Assembly: GCA_026002835.1 (NCBI GenBank)
Contig: BPGC01000017.1
Location: 1 to 40,126 of the forward strand
Length of the DNA stretch: 40,126 nt
Origin: Candidatus Nitrosocaldaceae archaeon
GTDB taxonomy: Archaea; Thermoproteota; Nitrososphaeria; Nitrososphaerales; Nitrosocaldaceae
Direction of reading: 5' to 3'
Both the position numbers and the translations under genes were made by a program. Below the pieces are notes generated by a model, which was not told the DNA's origin, made no database searches, and saw nothing but the letters and a program-made list of their open reading frames with translations. Shown here in pieces: positions 1 to 8,286 of this stretch (the first letter of the stretch is position 1; every line of letters starts with the position of its first letter).

Positions 1-690
1 CAATTGTGAACTTATTAACTCTTCTTGCCAATGTGCATTATAAAGTTTACATCGCTTATTATTACAGAACGGATCTCCTGTAAGATGGTATTTTATTATC
101 TGTAGAATTAACCCTTTAAGAATCTCATTTATCTTATAATCATAATCAATAATCCTATCTTTAAATATCTCCTTTATCTTATCTATATCATCTCTTTTCC
201 CTTCCATGATATATTTATAAACCATGAGATAATACTCTTTAGGCTTGGCTGGCGCTTCAACTATTCCAGGTATACTTATGATATCAGGATAACCAAATAT
301 TATGCTTCTTAAATGATATCTATAATCATTATTATCAAATGTACATAGATATCTATTAGATAATATTATATGAATGGCATATTCATCTAACAATTCATTT
401 GTTACTAACTGGAACTGATATCCATCATATAATCTATCAACTATTCTAGGCTTCTCTAACAATTGTAACTCTTCTAAGAGATCATCATATGATATCTTTA
501 TCTTCTTGAATGGTTTCTTATGATCTAGAACTCTTGTATATGCTATCTTCTCTGCTATTATCTCATTGATATATTGCTTAAAGAACTCATCTTTTATGAT
601 AATATCAATACCCGTTAGATCATGTATATATCTTTTAACACCATTAAGGTTCAAGTATGGCAGATCTAACCCATATAGATATATTTTCAT
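1..690 (-). CDS. DUF6775-like putative metallopeptidase, C-terminus cut by window edge
   Basis: An uninterrupted minus-strand frame runs from an ATG at 690 off the left edge, giving 230 residues without a stop. It begins MKIYLYGLDLPYLNL and near the edge carries a cysteine pair followed by YNAHWQEEL. From memory, this tail resembles archaeal proteins annotated as DUF6775 putative metallopeptidases; no search was possible. No signal peptide or membrane segment is visible. The start has an AT-rich upstream region and sits 88 bases from the tRNA-Ser gene on the other strand. The reading frame is certain; the family is moderately supported and the substrate is unknown. Confidence 0.6.
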   Translation of the reverse strand, partial: MKIYLYGLDLPYLNLNGVKRYIHDLTGIDIIIKDEFFKQYINEIIAEKIAYTRVLDHKKPFKKIKISYDDLLEELQLLEKPRIVDRLYDGYQFQLVTNELLDEYAIHIILSNRYLCTFDNNDYRYHLRSIIFGYPDIISIPGIVEAPAKPKEYYLMVYKYIMEGKRDDIDKIKEIFKDRIIDYDYKINEILKGLILQIIKYHLTGDPFCNNKRCKLYNAHWQEELISSQL

Positions 691-778
691 AGTTACAATT
701 AAGATATTATTATATATCAAAATATGCTAAGATTAAAATTCATCCTAAACCAATTATCTAATGCGCTGGGCGCAAGGA

Positions 779-876
779 GCCGGGGATTCTAACCGGAATC
801 TCCTAGCCTGGTAGGGAGCAGGCCTGCTAAGTCTGTGACCCTTGTGGTCGCGCGGGTTCAAATCCCGCCCCCGGCG
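779..876 (+). tRNA. tRNA-Ser(GCT) with an apparent ~13-nt insertion before the D arm
   Basis: The acceptor strands GCCGGGG (779-785) and CCCCGGC (869-875) pair, with G876 as discriminator. The T arm is GCGGG/CCCGC around TTCAAAT. The anticodon loop CTGCTAA gives GCT, and a long variable arm (GACC/GGTC) fits a serine tRNA. Between the acceptor strand and the D stem there are 15 bases (786-800) where two are expected. They can form a small GATTC/GAATC hairpin. A short noncanonical intron at about 786-798, between nucleotides 7 and 8, is the simplest reading, but I could not draw a convincing bulge-helix-bulge. No CCA is encoded. Confidence 0.85.
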
Positions 877-897
877 CTATTACTCTAATTATATTTG

Positions 898-2232
898 TTA
901 TACCATTTTCTCTAAAGTATTTATAACATCATAAGCAATATCTAATAATTTATTTAGGCTATCATTATCAATTGCTAGTGGTGGCATTAGCATCATTATA
1001 TTTGCTAACGGTCTAAGATATGCTCCTCTCTTGAATGCTTCTTCCATTATAACATGATTTATCGCTCGCTTTAGCCTTAGAGGTGTTTTATCGTTAGGAT
1101 TGATAAGTTCAATACCAACAGCCATCCCTTTATGTCTTATATCTCCTATTATTCTATTATTGAACTCTTTCAATCTATTCTCTATAATCTTACTCTTCTT
1201 CCTAACCTCATCTATGAGATTATATTTATCATAAAGTTCAAGATTAGTTAGAGCAGTAGCGCATGCTAATGGATATCCAGTATATGTATGACCATGAAAC
1301 AATTGCTTATTATCATAATAATCTGCTAGAAATGCATCATATATCTTATTATTAGTCAAAGTAACAGATAATGGAAGATAACCAGCAGTAAGCATCTTAC
1401 CAAATGTTACTATATCTGGCTTGGAATCTTGTGCAATAAATTCTATCATATTACCTAATCTTCCAAAGCCAGTAGCTATCTCATCTAAGATTAATAATGT
1501 ATCATATTCTTTACATAACTTGCTTATATTATGCTGATAATTCTTTGGATATATTATTACACCTCCAGCAAGTTGAGCTCCACTCTCCATTATCATACAT
1601 ATAGGATGATCTTTCAACTCTTTCTCTACAGCATCTAAGCAGTAATTGATATAATCTTGATCGCTCATATCTTTATTCTTTCTATACATATATGGAGAGT
1701 CTATATGCTTAACATCGAATAATAATTGTTTATAATTGCTAAAGAATTGTTCAACATAGCCTACTGACATTGAGCCTATTGTATCTCCATGATAACCATT
1801 CTTTAATGCAATTATCTTATCCCTTTTTTCACCTATATTCTTCCAGTATTGCACTGCCATCTTTATGGCAACTTCTACAGCACTAGAGCCATCATTAGCA
1901 TAAAATACCTTATCCATTCCTGTAAGGTTAGACAATCGTTCTGCTAGTAGTATAGCTTTATCGTTTGATAATCCAAATAGTGATGAATGAGTTATATTAT
2001 CAGCCTGTTCCTTTATAGTATTAATTATCTCTACTCTATTATGCCCCCAGACATTACACCACATACTAGCAACACCATCGATGTATCTATTCCCTTCTAT
2101 ATCTATAAGATGAAACCCTTCAGCTCTATCGATAATTCTAATCTTTCTATCTAACATCTCTTGCATCTGAGTATAAGGATGCCACAGATGTTTTTTGTCA
2201 ATCGCTTCTAGATTCATAATATATCTTACCAT
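898..2232 (-). CDS. bioA: Adenosylmethionine-8-amino-7-oxononanoate aminotransferase (BioA)
   Basis: This is a class III PLP aminotransferase that makes 7,8-diaminopelargonate from KAPA, with S-adenosylmethionine as amino donor, in biotin synthesis. The 444 residues match the usual length. LWHPYTQM near residues 17-23 is the BioA N-terminal signature; YANDGSSAVEVA (111-122) binds the cofactor phosphate; LILDEIATGFGRLG (247-260) holds the ring aspartate; FGKML contains the Schiff-base lysine K279. Met6 is an equally good start. No other biotin gene lies nearby, so it is a stand-alone locus here. The zinc-protein gene upstream on the same strand is 15 bases away and may be co-transcribed. Confidence 0.93.
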   Translation of the reverse strand: MVRYIMNLEAIDKKHLWHPYTQMQEMLDRKIRIIDRAEGFHLIDIEGNRYIDGVASMWCNVWGHNRVEIINTIKEQADNITHSSLFGLSNDKAILLAERLSNLTGMDKVFYANDGSSAVEVAIKMAVQYWKNIGEKRDKIIALKNGYHGDTIGSMSVGYVEQFFSNYKQLLFDVKHIDSPYMYRKNKDMSDQDYINYCLDAVEKELKDHPICMIMESGAQLAGGVIIYPKNYQHNISKLCKEYDTLLILDEIATGFGRLGNMIEFIAQDSKPDIVTFGKMLTAGYLPLSVTLTNNKIYDAFLADYYDNKQLFHGHTYTGYPLACATALTNLELYDKYNLIDEVRKKSKIIENRLKEFNNRIIGDIRHKGMAVGIELINPNDKTPLRLKRAINHVIMEEAFKRGAYLRPLANIMMLMPPLAIDNDSLNKLLDIAYDVINTLEKMV

Positions 2233-2247
2233 TCTAAAAATTGTATA

Positions 2248-2454
2248 TTATCTATATCTTAACGATATGTCATCGCTTTTACTCTGTTTCATCTCTTTTT
2301 TCCATTGTTTATAATGCTCTGAGCATAGATATACCCTTCTAGAACCTGATACTTCTAATCCTCCCTGTCTTGCTTTACCAGCATCCAATGATCTTATAGC
2401 ATTGTTCGAACAACCTTCAACGCTACATGAAACACCTTTGCTAACTCTGCCCAT
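2248..2454 (-). CDS. Small zinc-binding protein of unknown function
   Basis: A 68-residue basic protein starting MGRVSKGVSCSVEGC. It has a Cys-x4-Cys pair near residues 10-15 and a Cys-x2-His pair in YLCSEHYKQW, consistent with one zinc site. Similar short proteins are conserved in Thaumarchaeota and Crenarchaeota (recollection, not searched). It lies just upstream of bioA on the same strand and is divergent from the phospholipid synthase gene, so the region 2455-2506 carries both promoters. An RNA- or ribosome-related role would suit its charge but is not shown. Confidence is high that it is a gene and low on function. Confidence 0.7.
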   Translation of the reverse strand: MGRVSKGVSCSVEGCSNNAIRSLDAGKARQGGLEVSGSRRVYLCSEHYKQWKKEMKQSKSDDISLRYR

Positions 2455-2475
2455 ATTATATGTATCATACTCTAG

Positions 2476-2486
2476 GCTATAAATAC
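2476..2486 (+). promoter_or_regulatory. TATA-like box for the archaetidylinositol-phosphate synthase gene
   Basis: The sequence GGCTATAAATA is about 25-30 bases before the ATG at 2507, the spacing expected when transcription starts at or next to the start codon. No Shine-Dalgarno sequence precedes the ATG. Confidence 0.6.
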
Positions 2487-2506
2487 TTCCTTTACTATAG
2501 CTCTAT

Positions 2507-3100
2507 ATGCTCAATAGGATTAGGAGTAAGATCGAGCCCATGATGAATACTCTAGGCTTGAAATTAGCATCTACTGGTATATCTCCAAACGCTTGGACTA
2601 TAATTGGCTTCTTCATATCAGCATTATCTGGTATAATATATGCTATGCAAGGTTTAATAGAATATGCTATAATTTATGGAGGAATGATACTCATCATATC
2701 AGGTTTTACAGATATGATAGATGGGGCTGTAGCTAGAGCAACTAAACAGGTATCAAGAAAAGGAGCATTCTTGGATTCTACATTAGATAGAGTATCTGAA
2801 GTTATAATATATGCTGGTATACTATATGCTAATATATCTAATAGTTTGTTTGTATTGCTAGCTATAACTTTGTCATTGTTAGTAAGTTATGCAAGAGCTA
2901 GGGCTGAGTCCTTAGGAATAGAACTGAAAGGTGTAGGTATAGGAGAGAGAGCTGAGAGATTGCTTATATTAGCAATAACTAGTATATTAGCAGGCTTAGC
3001 AGATATGGAGATCATGGATTATGGATTAATAATAATAATTATCATCGCTACTATAACATTCATTCAAAGAGTTATAATCATAATAAATAAATTATCTTAA
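2507..3100 (+). CDS. Archaetidylinositol phosphate synthase (CDP-alcohol phosphatidyltransferase)
   Basis: This membrane enzyme joins CDP-archaeol to inositol-1-phosphate to build archaeal inositol lipids. The family motif D-x2-DG-x2-AR-x8-G-x3-D-x3-D is complete: D69, D72-G73, A76-R77, G86, D90 and D94. The remaining 197 residues form about six hydrophobic segments, the last one very isoleucine-rich. A TATA-like box fixes the ATG as start. The last 9 bases overlap the end of the convergent rps26e gene. Phosphatidylglycerol-phosphate synthases share the motif, but the short length and the sequence after the last aspartate fit the archaeal inositol branch. Substrate confidence is moderate. Confidence 0.85.
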   Translation: MLNRIRSKIEPMMNTLGLKLASTGISPNAWTIIGFFISALSGIIYAMQGLIEYAIIYGGMILIISGFTDMIDGAVARATKQVSRKGAFLDSTLDRVSEVIIYAGILYANISNSLFVLLAITLSLLVSYARARAESLGIELKGVGIGERAERLLILAITSILAGLADMEIMDYGLIIIIIIATITFIQRVIIIINKLS

Positions 3101-3379
3101 TGGTTCAGACTTTCTTCTCTCACTTTCAGATCTAACTTTTACTACTCCATAGAATACTGCACATGATACACAATAATACTTTATTATAGTTGGGCTAGCT
3201 ATATAAGCTCCGCTAGATCTCAGCTCTTTAGCTAATGTAGGTTCAACCAAACTTAACCTAGAGGTTACCTTTTTGGCTTTATCTCTAGGTACCCACCTAC
3301 CACAGTTACTGCATTGAACTAAGCTAGAATGTCCTTTACCACCTTTAGCTCTACCTCTACTTGTCCTCTTCTTTGGCAT
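3092..3379 (-). CDS. rps26e: Small ribosomal subunit protein eS26
   Basis: A 95-residue basic protein of the 30S subunit, found in eukaryotes and in Crenarchaeota/Thaumarchaeota. It starts MPKKRTSRGRAKGGKG, followed by CSNCGRWVPRDKA and, about 45 residues later, YYCVSCA; the two Cys-x2-Cys pairs form the zinc site typical of S26e. It is divergent from the NAD kinase gene (33 bases between the annotated starts) and convergent with the phospholipid synthase. Length and motifs fit the family throughout. Confidence 0.95.
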   Translation of the reverse strand: MPKKRTSRGRAKGGKGHSSLVQCSNCGRWVPRDKAKKVTSRLSLVEPTLAKELRSSGAYIASPTIIKYYCVSCAVFYGVVKVRSESERRKSEPLR

Positions 3380-3412
3380 AAAGGATTAACACATTAATCT
3401 GTTTTAAGTGTT

Positions 3413-4438
3413 ATGTTTATAGTATGTATAATCCTTAATAAACAAGGATTGAAAGTAGCAATAACTGGATTTGAAACACATGATGGAGCTATAAGTAATC
3501 TAAAGAATAAACTAACAATGCTTGGAATAGATGCTAAGATCATTAAAGATGCTAAGGATATGAGTAATGTAGATTTTGTATTAGTACTAGGAGGAGATAA
3601 AGGCATACTCCATTACTTTCATAAGATAGATACAGATTCTCCTCCTGTAGTTGGTATCTATGAGTCAGATTCTACTGGATTCTTAGCACAGATAGATGCT
3701 AGAGAGATCAAAGATGCAATAAATAGGTTGAAGAGAGGAGATTATGATATAGATGAGGTTACTAGGATAGCAGTAAAGATAGATGGAAGAGAGGTAGAAC
3801 CAGCATTGAATGATGTAGCAATATTCCCTTCTAGAAGTGCTATCCTAATGGAGCATAAGTTAAGGATAAACGGTGAAGATATATGGCATGATAATAGTGA
3901 TGGAATAGTTATAGCAACCCCTATAGGTTCTACTGCTTACTCGATGTCAGCTGGAGGACCTATGGTATTACGAGGCTCAAAGGTATTCGTGATAGTATCT
4001 ATAAACTCTATAGATGTAACAAGAAGGCCATTGATTGTATCAGATGATAGCAATATAGAGATAGATGATATAATAAGCAGATACCATTGTGAAGTTATTC
4101 TTGATGGTGATAAAAGGATTAGAGTTAAGAAGAAAGTTACATGCTTCAAACATGAACATCCAGCAAAGCTAATAAAATTCGCTAATCAAACTGTATCGTT
4201 AATTGCTAAGAAGGTAAAATTAGCAGAGGATATGCTTGGCATGCCTCCAAGCGCAAAGTTGGTATTAAAGATATTAGAGTATGAAGGACCTATGAGCCAA
4301 AGAGATCTAGCAGATAGAACCATGTTACCAGAGAGAACTGTAAGATTGGCATTAAGCCATCTATTGAATAAAGGATACGTTAAGAAGAGAGTATCACTTA
4401 GAGATGCTAGACAAAGGATATATGAATTAAAATTATAA
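3413..4438 (+). CDS. NAD kinase with C-terminal winged-helix domain
   Basis: The enzyme phosphorylates NAD to NADP. GGDKG (60-64) is the nucleotide-binding motif, ND at 133-134 and GSTAYSMSAGGP (172-183) are the second and third NAD-kinase signatures. Residues about 276-341 form a winged helix-turn-helix resembling MarR/ArsR folds (SQRDLADRTMLPERTVRLAL, then a basic wing), suggesting DNA binding or autoregulation. The family core often begins at (M)KVAITG; a TTG at 3449 precedes exactly that sequence, and TTTATAGTA at 3416-3424 would be its TATA box, so the true start may be 3449 rather than 3413. It ends 6 bases inside the convergent gene. Kinase assignment is strong; the function of the fusion is inference. 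Confidence 0.88.
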   Translation: MFIVCIILNKQGLKVAITGFETHDGAISNLKNKLTMLGIDAKIIKDAKDMSNVDFVLVLGGDKGILHYFHKIDTDSPPVVGIYESDSTGFLAQIDAREIKDAINRLKRGDYDIDEVTRIAVKIDGREVEPALNDVAIFPSRSAILMEHKLRINGEDIWHDNSDGIVIATPIGSTAYSMSAGGPMVLRGSKVFVIVSINSIDVTRRPLIVSDDSNIEIDDIISRYHCEVILDGDKRIRVKKKVTCFKHEHPAKLIKFANQTVSLIAKKVKLAEDMLGMPPSAKLVLKILEYEGPMSQRDLADRTMLPERTVRLALSHLLNKGYVKKRVSLRDARQRIYELKL

Positions 4439-4912
4439 GGACTCTAATTTATCTATCAACTCTTTCAGTTTCTGTTTCATCTCATCTATAGTTTTTTCTA
4501 AAACTTCTCTTCTAGCCTTCTCTTTCTCTAACTCTTTCTCCATCTCTTCCAATCTAGTCTTGAATTGGTTTACATTAATTAGATCCTCTAGATGCAATTT
4601 AACTCCTTCTTTCACAAATTTGTTATAAGTATCTATAACTATCTGCCCAGCTTTTGTCTTACCTTGTAAATGATTCCTTATAGTAGCAGTTGTCCTTCCT
4701 AATTCGTCAGCAATCTCAGATACAGTCATCTTTGCCTTTTCTCTCGCTAAAGCGGCAGCTGCTACTGCTAAACTATCTATCCATGTAACTCTCTCTTTAG
4801 GATCTCTTAACGCTTCTAATACATCTTCTCTAAATATGCTATTTATCAATAAAGTATATTCTAGTTTATGTATCTCTTCTCTTCCTGTTGGAGATAATGA
4901 TATATCACTCAA
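4433..4912 (-). CDS. KaiC-associated helix-turn-helix regulator with coiled coil
   Basis: A 159-residue protein. The N-terminal half is helical and has a sigma-region-like helix-turn-helix around residues 60-85 ([20 protein letters not shown]). Residues 115-159 are a strongly charged coiled coil. It matches my recollection of the near_KaiC regulatory domain (TIGR03879), typically encoded beside archaeal KaiC-like ATPases. Its start overlaps the end of the upstream KaiC gene by 8 bases, so the two are translationally coupled. It likely binds DNA or relays a KaiC signal; the target is unknown. Confidence 0.75.
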   Translation of the reverse strand: MSDISLSPTGREEIHKLEYTLLINSIFREDVLEALRDPKERVTWIDSLAVAAAALAREKAKMTVSEIADELGRTTATIRNHLQGKTKAGQIVIDTYNKFVKEGVKLHLEDLINVNQFKTRLEEMEKELEKEKARREVLEKTIDEMKQKLKELIDKLESL

Positions 4913-5651
4913 CCTCTACAACACCTCTCTTAATAGATATAACCTTCTCAGGTTTTATAACGATTCCTTCATTAGTGATATCAAATGGATGCCTCTTCAT
5001 TGAATGAGATGTGCCTCTCATCTTCCATACTATTATACTTCTTAGCAACTCTCCTTCAACCTCATCTAGATCTAACCTAACTATCCCATCAGCAGCATGT
5101 TCTACTCCAGGCCCTCCAAAGCCTCTCTCAGTAACACTAACTTGTGATATTAGGAATGATGTGCAACCTAATCCAGACAATACCTTCTTCAATTGTAGAA
5201 CCATGTTCCTAGCAAGCATAGGTTTTGTTATATATAGAGTTGTAACTGAATCTATAACAACCCTATTAGCATTTACATCTTTAATAGCATCTTTAATAAC
5301 ATCTATCATTGCATTAAAATCATCTGGAGCTTTTACTACATACTTTTCTCTCTTGGCAGCTTCACCTATTCCAGCAGTAAACGCATCTACTAGAGCGAAT
5401 TTACCATTCTTTTCATATTTTGATACATTCCAACCAAACTGCTCCATAGACACCCTAACTTGGACTGGATGTTCTTCCAATGCTACTATAACTCCACTCT
5501 CTCCATTTGCTAGTCCATTATAGATGTATTGGTAGCCAAAGATAGATTTCCCAGTTCCAGGACCCCCAGATAATAACACAACATTTCTTTTAGGAAGTCC
5601 TCCATGTAATATATCATCAAATCCTGGAATCCCAGTTAATATTCTTTCCAT
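4905..5651 (-). CDS. KaiC/RecA-superfamily signalling ATPase
   Basis: A single-domain KaiC-like ATPase of 248 residues from the chosen start. From that start, GGPGTGKS (29-36) is the Walker A loop, a VVIDS strand is Walker B, and the family opening [16 protein letters not shown] is intact. These archaeal proteins are thought to act in signal transduction with a partner regulator, which here is the overlapping downstream gene. An ATG at 5696 is in frame, but TTATATAAA at 5672-5680 on the minus strand lies 21-29 bases before the ATG at 5651, so I take 5651 as the leaderless start. Confidence 0.88.
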   Translation of the reverse strand: MERILTGIPGFDDILHGGLPKRNVVLLSGGPGTGKSIFGYQYIYNGLANGESGVIVALEEHPVQVRVSMEQFGWNVSKYEKNGKFALVDAFTAGIGEAAKREKYVVKAPDDFNAMIDVIKDAIKDVNANRVVIDSVTTLYITKPMLARNMVLQLKKVLSGLGCTSFLISQVSVTERGFGGPGVEHAADGIVRLDLDEVEGELLRSIIVWKMRGTSHSMKRHPFDITNEGIVIKPEKVISIKRGVVEVE

Positions 5652-5671
5652 ATGCCTATAATTGCTAATTA

Positions 5672-5680
5672 TTATATAAA
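5672..5680 (-). promoter_or_regulatory. TATA-like box deciding the KaiC start
   Basis: The minus strand reads TTTATATAA, 21-29 bases upstream of the ATG at 5651 and inside the longer reading frame. This makes the ATG at 5696 unlikely. Confidence 0.6.
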
Positions 5681-5747
5681 TACTTAATCTAGTCATAGAA
5701 ACTTTTCTTACAAAGTACTTTTATGATCGCTAATTATTATATATGGT

Positions 5748-6173
5748 ATGAGAGAGGCAAAGATAGCAACCGCGTTCCTAGAACATAATGGTTCGATTCT
5801 AATTCTAAAAAGAAGCAAGAATGTTAAAACTATGAAAGGAAAATGGGCTGGTATATCTGGTTATATTGAGAATGAGAGTCCTTTGGATGCAGCTATAAGA
5901 GAGATTAAAGAGGAGACTGGTATTGATAAAGATAAACTAAGGTTGTTAGCAAAAGGTGATACAATCGATGTTATAGACTATGAAAATAATACAATATGGA
6001 AGGTTCATCCTTTCCTCTTCTATACTTATGATACAAATATAAGGTTAGAGAAGGAGCATGATAAATATAAGTGGATAAAACCAGAAGAGATAATAAACTA
6101 TGATACAGTTCCTAAATTAAAAGAAGCTTTGTATAGTTGTCTTGAACATCTAAAAGAAGATATCCACAAGTAA
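5748..6173 (+). CDS. Nudix hydrolase
   Basis: A 141-residue protein hydrolysing a nucleoside diphosphate linked to another group. The Nudix box is at residues 38-59 (REIKEETGI at 51-59, with E43 in front). The spacing between the first glycine and that glutamate is four rather than five residues, a small deviation. All catalytic glutamates (E52, E55, E56) are present. A TTTATG-like box about 28 bases before the ATG suggests a leaderless transcript. It is divergent from the KaiC pair and about 50 bases before the next gene on the same strand. The substrate cannot be told from sequence. Confidence 0.88.
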   Translation: MREAKIATAFLEHNGSILILKRSKNVKTMKGKWAGISGYIENESPLDAAIREIKEETGIDKDKLRLLAKGDTIDVIDYENNTIWKVHPFLFYTYDTNIRLEKEHDKYKWIKPEEIINYDTVPKLKEALYSCLEHLKEDIHK

Positions 6174-6223
6174 TTATTATTAATACCAAAAAATTGATAT
6201 TGTATTGGCATACGATATCAAAC

Positions 6224-7519
6224 ATGAGGAAGGTAATAATTCTAGGAGCTGCTGGAAGAGACTTTCATAACTTTAATGTATATTTTAGAGATAATAAAGA
6301 GTATAAAGTAATTGCTTTTACAGCAGCACAGATACCATTTATAGCAGATAGAGTATATCCTAAAGAACTTGCTGGAAAGTTTTATCCTAATGGAATTCCT
6401 ATATATGATGAAGATAAATTAGAGGAATTGATCAATGATTATAATGTAGATGAGGTTGTATTTGCTTACAGTGATGTTAGTTATAACCATCTAATGCACT
6501 TAGCAAGCAGAGCCATAGCTGCAAGAGCATCATTTAGACTATTAGGATTAAAAGATACTCAATTAGTTGCTAGCAAACCTGTTATATCTGTAACAGCTAC
6601 TAGAACTGGAGCTGGTAAGAGCAGCATATCTAGAGTGATAGCAAATATAGCAAAAGAGTACAAGGATATAGCAGTAATAAGACATCCTATGCCTTATCTA
6701 ACATTTGATCCAATACAAATATTTACTAGCATTGAAGATCTCGATAAATATCAATTAACGTTAGAAGAGGAGGAAGAGTATATCAATCATATAAGAGATG
6801 GTAATACTGTATATGCTGGAGTAGATTATAAAGTTATACTAGATGAGGTAGAGAAGAAGCATGATCTAATAATATGGGATGGAGGGAATAACGATTTCCC
6901 ATTCATAAAGCCAGATCTTAATATAACTGTAGTAGATCCATTAAGAGCGGAAGATTCAATAAATTATTATCCTAGCGAGATCAACTTGAGAATGGCTGAC
7001 ATTATCATAATAAATAAGGTTAATACAGCAAGTAATAAAGATGTAGATAAAAGTATCAAAATAGCAAAAAGTTTGAATAAAGATGCAAAAATATTCAAGG
7101 TAGGCTCTTATCCTATAATAGATGAGTCTATAAAAGGTAAGAGAGTAATTATAATTGATGATGCTCCTACTATAACTCATGGAGAAGTAAAAGAGAGTAT
7201 TGCAAGTAAATTGGCTAGGGATTTAGGATGTGAGATAATAGATCCAAGACCATATGCTAAAGGAAGCATTAAAGAAGTTTATGAAAAGTATAACATTAGC
7301 AATGTATTACCAACATCTGGTTATAGTTATAAACAGTTACAAGATTTAGAAGATACTATAAATTCTATAGAAGCGGATCTAATAATAGCAGCAACTCCAG
7401 CAGATCTATCAAGAAGGATGAAGATCGATAAACCTATAGTAAAGGTTGAGTTTAGGATAGAAGGTTATGACTATGAGCAATTTGTAGATTATATTAGAAG
7501 ATGGCTCAAAAAGTTATAA
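6224..7519 (+). CDS. cPGS-like predicted GTPase (cyclic 2,3-diphosphoglycerate synthetase family)
   Basis: From Met 6224 the protein opens MRKVIILGAAGRDFHNFNVY, a Rossmann-type nucleotide fold. A P-loop-like TATRTGAGKSS near residues 129-139 and LIIWDGGNNDFPF mark the nucleotide-binding core; the total is 431 residues. It resembles archaeal proteins grouped as predicted GTPases (COG2403), related to the cyclic 2,3-diphosphoglycerate synthetase of Methanothermus. Whether this organism makes that osmolyte is not shown. An in-frame ATG at 6194 adds ten poorly conserved-looking residues; I prefer 6224. It ends 25 bases before tRNA-Gly. Confidence 0.75.
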   Translation: MRKVIILGAAGRDFHNFNVYFRDNKEYKVIAFTAAQIPFIADRVYPKELAGKFYPNGIPIYDEDKLEELINDYNVDEVVFAYSDVSYNHLMHLASRAIAARASFRLLGLKDTQLVASKPVISVTATRTGAGKSSISRVIANIAKEYKDIAVIRHPMPYLTFDPIQIFTSIEDLDKYQLTLEEEEEYINHIRDGNTVYAGVDYKVILDEVEKKHDLIIWDGGNNDFPFIKPDLNITVVDPLRAEDSINYYPSEINLRMADIIIINKVNTASNKDVDKSIKIAKSLNKDAKIFKVGSYPIIDESIKGKRVIIIDDAPTITHGEVKESIASKLARDLGCEIIDPRPYAKGSIKEVYEKYNISNVLPTSGYSYKQLQDLEDTINSIEADLIIAATPADLSRRMKIDKPIVKVEFRIEGYDYEQFVDYIRRWLKKL

Positions 7520-7544
7520 TAGTGTTTAAACAAATGATAAGTAA

Positions 7545-7622
7545 GCGGTCGTCGTCTAGTTTGGTCTAGGACACTGGCCTTCCAAGCCCGTGACCCGGGT
7601 TCAAATCCCGGCGACCGCACCA
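7545..7622 (+). tRNA. tRNA-Gly(TCC), CCA encoded
   Basis: Acceptor GCGGTCG pairs with CGACCGC and A7619 is the discriminator. The T arm is CCGGG/CCCGG around TTCAAAT, and the anticodon loop CTTCCAA gives TCC. The anticodon stem has one T-C mismatch (CTGGC against GCCCG). CCA follows in the genome at 7620-7622, unlike the tRNA-Ser and tRNA-Arg genes here. A decayed gene region starts to the right of it. Confidence 0.93.
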
Positions 7623-7702
7623 CGTCTTCTGCCTCATTTTTACAATTTACAACGTTATTAGCACTGATCTTTGTTATTTCATTGCTAGAATTGTCATTTA
7701 TA

Positions 7703-7853
7703 TCGTTAGGAAATTCCCTAACGCCTTATGTCTTTGTATTAGAGGCAATCCAAGATAATAATACTCTTTTAACTTATACCATAAAGTAATCTTCTCTCAT
7801 AATATTTAGATACTTCAAGCCTTTTACTCAAATACTCCCTTTCTTGCTTAGCA
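7703..7853 (-). pseudogene. Unidentified gene relic beside tRNA-Gly
   Basis: On the minus strand two frames joined by a break give protein-like sequence: AKQEREYLSKRLEVSKYYER and then LKEYYYLGLPLIQRHKALGN. The composition is helical and charged, unlike random AT-rich DNA. A further open stretch continues into the 3' half of tRNA-Gly, as integrase tails do at tRNA att sites, but reading any tRNA 3' half gives similar words, so this is weak. The 7623-7950 gap otherwise holds only a CGTTAGG/CCTAACG hairpin at 7704-7723. Confidence 0.35.
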
Positions 7854-8121
7854 TAGAATAGATAAGAATGAGAAAGCTGTTAACCTTTCGGTTAAGAATG
7901 GAGAATAATGAGAATATTAGATGGATTTAATCAGACCGTAATTATATTAAGTGGGCCGGGTATTTTTCAGACAGACGGTGTATGAAACCTATGAATAGAG
8001 TAAAACATCCTATATTTTTATTGATTTATTATTTAATAACTTATAGCAAGGATTTAATATCAAAACATCCTTTATTAAAATATGAGTAGATAATCTGAAC
8101 TTGAAGAGATAAAGAAGATAG

Positions 8122-8286
8122 ATGAGAATTCTAGAGTTATTATTAAAGATTCTTAGCAGAAAAGGTATTATAAATAAAGAGGTAGATGAGATAGAATAGT
8201 TAATGAATCTATCACAAGAATCTCTTAAATTCTTAGAAGATGAACCAGATATATACAGTATTAAAAATATCAAGAGGTATAGATGA
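8122..8286 (+). pseudogene. Antitoxin-like relic upstream of broken mazF
   Basis: An ATG at 8122 opens a 54-codon frame with a single internal TAG at codon 26, ending ESLKFLEDEPDIYSIKNIKR and stopping at a TGA that overlaps the toxin ATG (8283). The overlap and order are typical of an antitoxin-toxin pair, and the sequence is similar to small proteins that sit before archaeal PemK/MazF genes. One nonsense mutation appears to be the only lesion. Confidence 0.5.

Noticed and set aside
5011..5523. 170-codon frame opposite the KaiC gene
   Set aside because: Ser/Thr/Leu-rich antisense shadow; KaiC motifs on the other strand are decisive.
7622..7690. Integrase tail overlapping tRNA-Gly on the minus strand
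   Set aside because: The open frame into the tRNA exists, but any reading of a tRNA 3' half gives similar residues, and no catalytic block was found.
7704..7723. CGTTAGG/CCTAACG hairpin as a terminator
   Set aside because: No T-run follows on either strand and no intact gene ends next to it.
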